From: Synechococcaceae cyanobacterium RL_1_2
GTDB lineage: Bacteria > Cyanobacteriota > Cyanobacteriia > Cyanobacteriales > JAAUPO01
DNA: 5,794 nt
Direction: 5' to 3'
NCBI GenBank assembly: GCA_012033095.1
Contig: JAAUPO010000179.1
Location: 1 to 5,794 of the forward strand
Positions 1 through 5,794 of this stretch are shown here, piece by piece. Position numbers and translations under genes: made by a program. The notes under the pieces were generated by a model, which was not told where the DNA came from, did not search any database, and saw only the letters and a program-made list of their open reading frames with translations. The first letter of the stretch is position 1. Each line of letters opens with the position of its first letter.

Positions 1-840
1 ACGTTCGGCTTCGAGGTAAATGGGTTCAACGTATAACAACGATTGGTCAATGGGAATTACCAATAGATTGCCTTGGATCACGCTAGAACCATCATTATCC
101 CAAAGGGAAATTTGTTGGGAAATGATGGGGTCTTGATTGATGAGAGCCTCAATTTGGTCAGGCCCATACACAAGCTTTTGTTTGGGAAATTGGTATAACA
201 GTAATTTACCGTAGCGATCGCCGTCCGATCGGCCCGCTAACCAAGCGATTAAGTTAGGGCGACTAATGGGGGTGTAGGGATGGAGAATAATGAATTCCTC
301 GTCGTCCTCATTAGGGAATTTCATGATCAGGTAATAGGGATCAATGCTTTGGGTTTCATTGTTATAAATTTCCTGGGGGATCTCCCATTGGTCTTCCTTG
401 TTATAAAACACTTGCACATCGGTCATGTGATAGGCCAATAGCCGCTCCGATTGCACCCCAAAAAATTCCTCTGGATAGCGCAGATGGCGTTGTAAAGTTT
501 GTGGCATGGATGTTAGGGGCTTAAATAGAGTGGGAAAAACCTTTTGCCAGCTTTGAATAATCGGGTCTTGGGCATCCGCAATATAAAAATCCACATCGCC
601 ATTATAGGCATCAATAATAATTTTGACGGAGTTGCGCATGTAATTAAAGCCATGCTCCCCTCCATCGGAGTAGGGATAATGATCGGTGCTGGTGTAGGCA
701 TCTACCACCCAATAGAGATTGGTATTATTTCTGGGGTCGGCGGTGGTGACCACGAGGTAAGGGTTATGGTCATATCGTAAAAAGGGCGCGATCGCTTGGA
801 GACGTTCCTTAATATTGCGTCGAAATAAAATTTTGGTATC
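1..840 (-). CDS. UPF0182 C-terminal soluble-domain segment, truncated at window edge
   Basis: From 840 to 1 the minus strand is fully open for 280 codons in a third stretch of frame and has no plausible start, as expected for the continuation of a frameshifted gene. It starts [20 protein letters not shown] and proceeds through [167 protein letters not shown] and [12 protein letters not shown]. These are the usual order and content of the UPF0182 soluble domain. The gene's stop lies left of position 1. No hydrophobic segment is present, so this part is soluble. Confidence 0.85.
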
Positions 841-2275
841 GGGGGGTGATGTTGTTAGCAAATAGCATCCTCACATCTTTAAAATATTGACTCCATAACA
901 GACGGCGAGGCCAAACCCCTAAGGTGGAGCCCCCCCGGCCATCGTAGGTGTTATATACATTAGTTTCCCCCCGGGGATAATCAAATTCCTCAATGGTGGA
1001 GGGGGTCATGACGTAAGTATTGGTCAACTCCCCATAGTAAATGCGAGGATTTTTAATATCGATCGCTTCTCTCACGGTGTCACTAACGGTTTCCAGGCTA
1101 TCATCCCCCCTGGAACTAATATCCTGAACGTAATAGTAGGGCAATCCATTATCATCAACGTTATGTACCGGGCTCATGGTGAAGCCATAGCCATGGGTAT
1201 AAACTAAATGCTCGTTCACCCAGGTTTGGGCCCGCTCCGGCACACTCGGATAATTTAATTCCCGCGCTGAAATAATAATTTGTCGTTCTTCTAAACCAGC
1301 TTTGGTTGTTTCATTGGTGAGGGGATTGCGGGAAAAATAATAGCGATCGACATCGGCATCGGGAAAACTGTAATAGAGCCGTAACTGTTGTAGTTGTCGG
1401 TTAGTACGAAGGATCGGCCGGCTATCCCAGAGGCGAATATTGTCCACGGTGAGGTAGTTATCTAGTAAATCCTGCCTGGTGAGTTTATCTTCTGGATCAA
1501 ACACTTTCGTTTCGATGTTCTGTAACCCAAAACCTTTACGGGTATATTCAATGCTCCTGGCTAAATAGGGGCTTTCCTTATCGAGTTCATTGGGCTGCAC
1601 ATTTAACCTCTGTACCCCATAGGCGATCGCGATGGCCATGGTTAACAGCACCACATAACTAAAAATGAGTTTAACTTCGGTGGGTTGATGGTCGCGATCG
1701 AGTTCCCGGTGGGATGTGCCCCAAAGCCCCTGATAAAATAGCCAAATCCCAATCCCCGCCGTCACCATCATTAACAAGTTTTCCGCCGGAAGATTAATCC
1801 GCACATCGGTAAAGCCAGCCCCATAACTTACTACCCCTTGTTGGGAATAGAGAAGTTCATAACGGTTTAACCAATGGCTTAGGCTCAGGGCAAACATAAA
1901 TAAACCGGCCATAATCCATAGGTGCCGGAGCTGGGCTAGGGAAAAGCCCGCAAATTTACCCTCAGATAAACTATTGTTGGCCAAAATGTAGGTAAAGGTA
2001 ATCCCAATCAAACCGAAGAAACATAACCCTTCAAACCAAAAATCCATCAATTGCAATCCTGGTAGGGTAAAGACATAAAAGCCGATATCTTCCCCAAATA
2101 GGGGATCGCTTTCGAAGAATTTACTAGGATGGCTCCAGAGAAAAATACGCCCCCATTGGGCGGAGAGAATTGCTGTAAAAATTAGACTTTGCACGATCGC
2201 AAGACCCGTCATCAACCACACTGGCCGGGCCAAAAAGATGATGGTGGAGATCCCTAACCCGATCAAAATTGGCAA
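809..2275 (-). CDS. UPF0182 core segment: membrane helices and first half of the soluble domain
   Basis: This is the longest uninterrupted piece, open from a TTG at 2275 to a TAA at 809-811. Hydrophobic helices appear at about local residues 1-15, 18-39, 53-80, 91-112, 143-160 and 203-222. Between them lie family-type loops: WGRIFLW with [13 protein letters not shown] (the DPxFGxDxGFY motif), and [25 protein letters not shown]. After the last helix the soluble domain starts with [20 protein letters not shown], then [65 protein letters not shown] and [18 protein letters not shown]. The TTG is only the first start in this frame, not a real initiation site; the gene continues from upstream frames. 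The final dozen residues ([10 protein letters not shown]) are out of frame, because the family sequence continues [20 protein letters not shown] in the next frame after the C6 run at 841-846. Confidence 0.85.
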   Translation of the reverse strand: MPILIGLGISTIIFLARPVWLMTGLAIVQSLIFTAILSAQWGRIFLWSHPSKFFESDPLFGEDIGFYVFTLPGLQLMDFWFEGLCFFGLIGITFTYILANNSLSEGKFAGFSLAQLRHLWIMAGLFMFALSLSHWLNRYELLYSQQGVVSYGAGFTDVRINLPAENLLMMVTAGIGIWLFYQGLWGTSHRELDRDHQPTEVKLIFSYVVLLTMAIAIAYGVQRLNVQPNELDKESPYLARSIEYTRKGFGLQNIETKVFDPEDKLTRQDLLDNYLTVDNIRLWDSRPILRTNRQLQQLRLYYSFPDADVDRYYFSRNPLTNETTKAGLEERQIIISARELNYPSVPERAQTWVNEHLVYTHGYGFTMSPVHNVDDNGLPYYYVQDISSRGDDSLETVSDTVREAIDIKNPRIYYGELTNTYVMTPSTIEEFDYPRGETNVYNTYDGRGGSTLGVWPRRLLWSQYFKDVRMLFANNITPRYQNFISTQY

Positions 2276-2277
2276 TG

Positions 2278-2337
2278 GTGGAGCAATTCGGCGAGGTTCC
2301 CCTTGATAAAATCAAACTCAAACGGAGTCGGTAATGG
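2278..2337 (-). CDS. UPF0182 short bridging segment in the original frame
   Basis: About 19 residues between two indels, read in the same frame as the start codon: PLPTPFEFDFIKGNLAELL followed by H. This fits the family pattern in which the third helix is followed by a proline- and phenylalanine-containing linker into the next helix. The flanking frame has two stop codons here (TGA at 2318-2320 and another at 2312-2314), so it cannot be the coding frame. The bridge frame itself stops shortly after 2270 (ends HCQF then TGA), so a second shift near 2276-2283 is needed to reach the next segment. It is inferred from family pattern and frame continuity. Confidence 0.6.
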
Positions 2338-2341
2338 GGGG

Positions 2342-2521
2342 TAGGGTGGTAACCTGGCGTAGGTCAAGTAACAAAATGCCGTAATGCATTAATCTCAACA
2401 ACAGGATCAGAGCCAGGATGGTGACTAGGGGCAATAGGGTTTTGAGGCGTATGGGGGGGGAATAAATATCTTGAGGCTTGGCAATGGGGGAAAGGTAATG
2501 GGCCAGGCGTAGATTTCCCCA
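2342..2521 (-). CDS. UPF0182 segment 2 (loop and third membrane helix), in a shifted frame
   Basis: About 60 residues in the frame whose open stretch ends at a TGA at 2318-2320. It begins with WGNLRLAHYL, a stretch expected right after the second helix in UPF0182 proteins. A loop with paired prolines, KPQDIYSPPIR, follows and is encoded across a C8 run (2453-2460 on the plus strand as G8). The frame is kept across that run, as the family-like sequence on both sides shows. A strong hydrophobic helix comes next (LLPLVTILALILLLRL and following), ending HYGILLLDLRQ. Beyond 2341 this frame reads into TGA, whereas the frame one base over continues PLPTPFEFDF, so the segment ends at the C6 run. Confidence 0.75.
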
Positions 2522-2523
2522 TA

Positions 2524-2721
2524 AAACACCAGGGAAAAGGTAAAAACGATCCCCACGATCGTCATTTGTAACGATAGCCGTTCCCAAAAAATATCCCCAT
2601 AGTTCAACTCATGGAACCAGGTATTTTCGGCAAATAATTTTGCCCCTAATTCCCATAGTAAATAGGCTCCCATCGCGATCGCAATGCCCACCATGGTTTT
2701 TTGGCTCCAACGGTTATCCAT
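2524..2721 (-). CDS. UPF0182 N-terminal segment (start codon and first two membrane helices)
   Basis: The first frame of the broken UPF0182 gene gives 66 family-like residues. A short basic N-terminus (R4, K8) precedes membrane segment 1 at about residues 9-27. A loop with the aromatic motif WFHELNYGDIFWERL (35-49) follows, which matches the W-F-x-E-L-x-Y signature after the first helix in this family. Segment 2 lies at about 51-66. The frame stays open to a stop at 2425-2427, but after residue 66 it turns into a proline-rich tail unlike the family. The neighbouring frame resumes with WGNLRLAHYL, so the real protein leaves this frame at the T4 run (2523-2526 on the minus strand). Confidence 0.8.
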
Positions 2722-2983
2722 AAGCAGAGATGAAATGTTAGGTTTTAAATGGCAGATTTGGAATTTTAGGCGCTTAAAAGTTCAAAAGTTTAAAATTTCA
2801 GTGGGGAGGACGATCCGTAATAGACAAGGTAGGGTTTATAGAGAGCACAGATCGCGATCGGGGAAGGGCCATGGTTCAATAGGTACTGACATGATTGTCC
2901 ATTATGACACCCCAATCAACTAACGTGGCCATGAGTTGCCGGTGGTTAGAGGCTGTTTATCAAGTTAACTGAATTTGCATTCT

Positions 2984-3016
2984 GCCCCCTAAACCCCCCA
3001 ATTTTGGGGAACTTTT
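2984..3016. repeat. C/G-rich element resembling a cyanobacterial interspersed repeat
   Basis: The sequence shows a run CCCCCTAAACCCCCCAA followed at once by TTTTGGGG and AACTTTT, with arms CCCCAA and TTGGGG facing each other across TT. From memory, very similar strings (CCCCCTAAATCCCCCAATT with TTGGGGGACTTT) are scattered in many copies in intergenic DNA of cyanobacteria, apparently as MITE-like elements. Here only one half-like copy is seen, and the base differences suggest an eroded copy. It lies 10 bp left of the 135-bp inverted repeat, so the two may belong together. Only a genome-wide copy count can confirm this. Confidence 0.45.
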
Positions 3017-3026
3017 AATGATTTTT

Positions 3027-3161
3027 CCCTAACTACTAGGACAAAAGTTGCGCCAAAAAACTGTAAATTAGGTCTGGGAGCTTTAGAGGGTAAGGATTAC
3101 GACCTATTTCGCTAGGGTTCTTATGGGGCAAAGGTTTAAGGTCTTTGTCCTGTAGTTAGGG
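3027..3161. repeat. 135-bp nested imperfect inverted repeat (possible MITE remnant or structured RNA)
   Basis: The outer arms are CCCTAACTACTAGGACAAA (3027-3045) and the reverse complement of 3144-3161, CCCTAACTACAGGACAAA. They match at all 18 positions apart from one extra T at 3037. Inside them TTGCGCCA (3048-3055) faces TGGGGCAA (3124-3131), with one mismatch. Further in, AAATTAGGTC (3065-3074) faces GACCTATTT (3101-3109), again with one unpaired T. The loop is about 26 bases (3075-3100). Three nested pairings in the same order make chance unlikely. No transposase fragment is recognisable inside, and no clear target-site duplication flanks it. A non-autonomous mobile element with degenerate terminal repeats is the simplest reading; a structured leader or attenuator for the TPS gene is an alternative. 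Confidence 0.55.
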
Positions 3162-3210
3162 GATGAATAGAACAGCAGCTTAGTTATTATTTTTTAACAC
3201 GCCTAAATCG

Positions 3211-3216
3211 GATAAT
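3211..3216 (+). promoter_or_regulatory. Candidate -10 box for the TPS exoprotein gene
   Basis: GATAAT lies 44 bp upstream of the ATG at 3261 and resembles the sigma-70 -10 consensus TATAAT. The expected -35 position (about 3188-3193) reads TATTTT, a poor match, so this is only a weak candidate. Confidence 0.2.
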
Positions 3217-3260
3217 GCTCTAAATTAGTCTTGTTGAAATCCCCAATGTTGGTAAATTAG

Positions 3261-5794
3261 ATGGCTAAATTATCTGTGTACTTGTCTGTGTACTTGAAGA
3301 GCTATCGTTTCCCCTTAGCCATGGCCTTCGGATTTCTCCCTTCAACGTTAACAGCCCAAATCCTCCCAGATAATACCCTAGGGTTAACCCCCTCCGTAGT
3401 TAATAACCATGGTTCTGAGTTTCTAATCGATGGTGGGGCGGCTAGGGGCAATAATTTATTCCATAGTTTTGAAGATTTTAATGTTAATGCAGGGGATGCC
3501 GTTTATTTCCTCAACCCCAGCACCATTGACAATATTTTTAGTCGGGTCACCGGCGATCGCTCCTCCTCCATCAACGGCACCCTCGGAGTAGATGGCCCCG
3601 CTAATTTATATCTGATTAATCCCCATGGCTTTCTATTTGGGGAGTCTGCCCAACTAGATCTAGAAGGCTCCTTTGCCGCTACCACCGCCGACGCGATCGC
3701 GTTTGATCGTTTTGCCTTTAGTGCGACGAACCCGACACCACCACCCCTATTAGATGTTGCTGTTCCCTTAGGTTTACAGTTTGGCTCTTCTAATATCGGT
3801 AAAATCAGTAACCTGGGTAATCTAACCCTTGCTGCTGACCAAGCTCTAGGGTTCTTTACCGATCGCATTGATGACGGAGGACAAATTACCGCCGGAGCAA
3901 TTCAATTATTTGCCCTAGACCAGGTTAATCTATCTAGCTCTAAACTCTATGCTGCCGATAACCTCAGTATCCTAGCCGGTAATAAAGTTCAAGTTAGGGA
4001 TAGTGAAAGCGATAATTTTCAAGCGATCGCAGGGGGCAATCTCCACATTCAAGGTAATGAATCCATTGATATTTTGGCCCTAAACCATCCCCAAATTCCC
4101 TTTCAAAGCGGAGGAAATTTAACTTTAGTCAGTGATGGCACTATTTCCGGAGATGCCCATTTCTCTAGTAAGGGAAATTTTTCGATCCTAGATTTATCCG
4201 GTAATCCAGGTACTTTTGTCAGCCTTTATGATCCCATTATCAGTTCAGAACGGGATGTCACGATCGGTGACTATACCGGGGCTTCCCTCAAAGTTGAATC
4301 CAAAGGCAATATCACCACGGGCAATATTGTCATTGCTAGTGCGGATACATCCCTTACGGCTAGCAACGATCCCGATGTACAAATTTTAAGAGAAAGTCCC
4401 TCTTTAATTTTGCGTGCTGGGGTGGATGAGTTGCTCCATCCGGTTACCCCTGACAACCCGAATCCCTCCTTTCCCAATATTCCCAGACCTACTTTTACTA
4501 GTTCCACAGACGTTTATACCAATGATTTTGAAGGGATAGTGGGTAATGAATGGTCTAATATCTCCACTGACCAAACACCCATCGGCGATCGGGGTTTTCT
4601 AGGTCAATTTACAAATAATGTGATAAATCTATCCCTCGATAATTTACCGGATCATCAACTAGCAACTGTTTCCTTTGATTTATTTATTCTTAAATCGTGG
4701 GACGGAAATGCTTCTGAAAGTTCCGATATTTGGGGTTTAAGTTTTGATGGTGGTTTTCCATTATTAGTTACTACCTTCAGTAACCAGGATCAGAGCTTTG
4801 GCCCAGGGGAAAAATTCCAATCTTTCCCGAACCAATTCAATCCATTTAGCCCAAATAACACAAATGAGCCAGCTTTTACTGGGGCAGGTGAAATTAACAC
4901 TTTAGGATTTGTGTATAACTACAGAACAGTAGGTGAGCGTGTTAGTGATTCTGTTTATAATCTCACGTTTACTTTTCCCCATAACGATCAATCCCTAGGT
5001 CTTAATTTGTTGGGTTTGCAATTATCAGATGCTAGTGATGAAAGCTGGGGCCTGGATAATTTTAAAGTTAGTGTCCAAGAAGCTGTTACTTCTTCCGGTG
5101 ATCCTTACCCCGCGATCGAGCTACCTTTACCAGCCATTACCACCACTAATCAAACTTCTTTAGGCAGTGTTAATAGCGGATTCATTTTAACGCTCGGTGG
5201 CCCTGTCATTATGGCAAGTCAAGATGACATTATCCTCAATGGCCCCATTAACACTTCTGGAGGAGATATTCAAATTAATACACCAAAGAATGTGTATGTA
5301 AATGCTTCAATGTCTAGCACAGGAGGGGATATATCAATTAAGACTGGAGAAAACATTTTTAATGGTACGAATCATCCAGTCGAAGTAAGTGGGCGATTAG
5401 ATGGCGCAAGGGGAGGGGATATTACTTTTCACGCAGATGGGGATATTGATGGCAATTTCAAGATTATATCTGGGGGAGAATCCTCTTTCATCAGTGGTGG
5501 TAATATTGATTTAACTGAAAATGGAGAAATTAATTTCAGAGGAAAAGATTTAGGATTCCCCATTAATGTGATTGCAGCAGAAAATATTGTCATAGGCAAA
5601 CTTGACTCCAGGGGCGCGGATATTAATTTAACAGCGGGCAATGACATTCGCACCATCGGTATCATCACTTCTACTAATTTTCAAGCCGGTGACTTTTAAT
5701 GTTAATGCCCAAGGAAATTATTATGTCGATCGCGAGAGGATACGCACTGATGTTTATCGTCAAGGAGTTGGCGGTGATATTAATATCAACGTAA
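3261..5794 (+). CDS. Two-partner-secretion filamentous haemagglutinin-type exoprotein with embedded lectin-like domain (apparent stop at 5699 is a frameshift; 3' end off the window)
   Basis: As given, the open frame is 812 codons (3261-5699), and the shifted continuation runs to the window end. An in-frame TAG directly precedes the ATG, so the start cannot lie further upstream. A signal peptide (residues 1-32: basic K13 and R16, hydrophobic 17-31, likely cleavage LTA|Q) leads into the TPS/haemagglutination-activity domain, about 33-165, with ILPDNTLG, NNLFHSFEDFNVN, FLNPST (N85), SRVTG, LINPHGF (N120) and GSFAATTADAIAF. The TPS domain is known to be recognised in the periplasm by an outer-membrane TpsB/Omp85-type transporter, which exports the protein to the surface or medium. 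Residues about 165-415 are beta-helix with GGNLTL-, SKGNFSIL- and GASLKVESKGNITTG-type strands. About 417-607 is a lectin-like insert, then helix repeats resume (GGDIQI, GGDISI, GGDITF, GGNIDL). No TpsB gene is in the window. The specific ligand is unknown. A substrate-binding adhesin role is inferred. Confidence 0.9.
3273..3296 (+). repeat. 12-bp perfect tandem duplication in the signal-peptide coding region
   Basis: TCTGTGTACTTG occurs twice in direct succession (3273-3284 and 3285-3296). It encodes the repeat SVYLSVYL at residues 5-12 of the exoprotein, just before the basic residue K13. The repeat unit is a multiple of three, so it changes the length of the signal-peptide n-region by four residues without a frameshift. 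Confidence 0.85.
4509..5081 (+). other. Embedded lectin-like beta-sandwich domain in the TPS exoprotein
   Basis: This covers residues about 417-607 of the exoprotein. It opens with VYTNDFEG, typical of modules beginning with an F-E-G strand, and continues with FLGQFTNNVINLSLDNLP, ATVSFDLFILKSWDGN, WGLSFDGG, LLVTTFSN, GAGEINTLGF, SVYNLTFTFPHN and SDESWGLDNFKV. I recall this order (LGRF - VTVSFDLFIIxSWDGN - TTFSN - SDESWGLDNVxV) from extracellular proteins of cyanobacteria and planctomycetes, often with PEP-CTERM sorting signals, and it resembles a concanavalin-A-type jelly roll. It sits after LILRAGVDEL, where related TPS proteins usually carry a variable linker, and the flanks are proline-rich (NPNPSFPNIPRP before, YPAIELPLPAI after), like hinge segments. 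Carbohydrate or surface binding is inferred; no Pfam name is claimed. Confidence 0.65.
5698..5794 (+). CDS. Continuation of the TPS exoprotein in the +1 frame, truncated at window edge
   Basis: Read from 5698, the sequence is open to the end and gives NVNAQGNYYVDRERIRTDVY and then RQGVGGDININV. The VGGDININ stretch is the same GGDI-type beta-helix repeat seen just upstream in the main frame. The protein FQAGDF followed by a stop at 5697-5699 becomes FQAGDFNVNAQGNYY if one T of the T4 run (5694-5697) is removed, which is smooth beta-helix sequence. The apparent stop is therefore very probably an indel artefact or recent frameshift, not the true C-terminus. No terminator hairpin follows the TAA. 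Confidence 0.75.

Larger units (their letters stand above)
1..2721 (-). pseudogene. UPF0182 (COG1615) family membrane protein, frameshifted, 3' end off the window
   Basis: This is one gene read from 2721 down to the left edge, broken by four single-base indels. Joining the frames gives about 907 residues without any substitution-type stop, so the C-terminal end beyond position 1 is probably of the order of 100 residues. The architecture fits UPF0182: an N-terminal block of about seven to eight hydrophobic segments (within 2721-1600), then a large soluble domain, probably outside the cytoplasm, with family-typical stretches such as [45 protein letters not shown] and LLYVEPIY. The family's biochemical role is unknown to me. 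The start at 2721 is the only ATG, GTG or TTG between an in-frame TGA at 2782-2784 and the family-like N-terminus. No Shine-Dalgarno is evident. Retained motifs and a net shift of zero argue for sequencing error or very recent damage; a true pseudogene is the alternative. Family assignment is very likely; gene status is uncertain. Confidence 0.88.
2722..3260. other. Divergent intergenic region, 539 bp, no gene
   Basis: This region separates the start codons of two divergently transcribed genes, so it should hold both promoters. Open frames here are short and have no family character. From left to right it contains an AT-rich stretch with repeated AAAAGTT heptamers (about 2774-2800), a C/G-rich repeat-like element (2984-3016), a 135-bp nested inverted repeat (3027-3161) and an AT-rich leader with three TAAATTAG copies. 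On the minus strand ATTTTA at 2763-2768 (TAAAAT read toward the UPF0182 gene) could be a -10 box, but no good -35 box lies at the right distance. Confidence 0.7.
214..4030. repeat. HIP1 octamers GCGATCGC, seven dispersed copies
   Basis: Perfect palindromic octamers lie at 214-221, 788-795, 1623-1630, 2675-2682, 3553-3560, 3693-3700 and 4023-4030, four in the UPF0182 gene and three in the TPS gene. None occurs in the intergenic region or within the lectin-like domain, although one-mismatch forms exist there (for example around 4585 and 5110). HIP1 is a hallmark of many cyanobacterial genomes, and this density supports that origin. Confidence 0.95.

Noticed and set aside
544..780. Plus-strand open frame of 78 codons
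   Set aside because: It lies wholly opposite the UPF0182 soluble domain, which has clear family motifs; no recognisable protein features.
841..2341. Programmed ribosomal frameshifting at C6 runs
   Set aside because: Four shifts of both signs would be needed in one gene, with another in the neighbour, and no stimulatory structure is apparent; indel errors or decay explain it more simply.
2889..2910. Imperfect dyad around CATGATTGTCCATTATG as an operator
   Set aside because: Only about two thirds of positions are symmetric, no second copy is present and it is not placed at a recognisable promoter.
2684..2923. Plus-strand open frame of 79 codons running from the UPF0182 start into the intergenic region
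   Set aside because: Overlaps the family N-terminus antisense, has a basic low-information composition and no ribosome binding site; likely chance.
3002..3030. Rho-independent terminator (CCCCAA/TTGGGG followed by T-rich DNA)
   Set aside because: The loop would be only two bases, the T tract is separated from the stem by about 13 bases, and no gene ends here because both neighbours start from this region.
3503..3868. Minus-strand open frame of 121 codons inside the TPS domain
   Set aside because: Shadow of the strongly supported exoprotein frame; sequence is arginine- and proline-rich with no domain character.

Overview
The window looks like chromosomal DNA from a cyanobacterium. Seven perfect copies of the cyanobacterial HIP1 octamer GCGATCGC occur in 5.8 kb, where about 0.1 would be expected by chance. 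The left gene reads like the cyanobacterial branch of the UPF0182 (COG1615) membrane-protein family, and the right gene is a filamentous-haemagglutinin-type exoprotein of the kind common in cyanobacteria. No ribosomal, tRNA, CRISPR or transposase gene is visible.

Layout: (1) 2721 to 1, minus strand, is one UPF0182 gene whose start is inside the window and whose C-terminus runs off the left edge. As given it is not continuous. Four single-base indels at about 2523-2526, 2336-2341, 2276-2283 and 841-846 alternate (-1, +1, -1, +1), so the true reading frame jumps between two frames. Corrected, about 907 residues can be read: an N-terminal block with roughly seven to eight membrane segments, then a large soluble domain. 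(2) 2722-3260 is a divergent intergenic region of 539 bp with no gene. It holds a C/G-rich element resembling a cyanobacterial interspersed repeat, a 135-bp nested imperfect inverted repeat that could be a MITE remnant or structured RNA, and three copies of TAAATTAG close to the next gene. (3) From 3261 on the plus strand runs a two-partner-secretion (TPS) exoprotein: signal peptide, haemagglutination-activity (TPS) domain, beta-helix, an inserted lectin-like beta-sandwich domain of about 190 residues, then more GGDI-type beta-helix repeats. It appears to stop at 5697-5699, but that stop comes from one extra T in a T4 run. The next frame continues with the same style of sequence to the window end, so this gene too is frameshifted and truncated by the edge.

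The two genes are divergent and have no obvious shared function. Nothing here looks like a clearly new system. The points most worth checking are the five clustered indels in two unrelated genes (assembly error versus real decay), the lectin-like domain embedded in the TPS exoprotein, and the folded 135-bp intergenic element.
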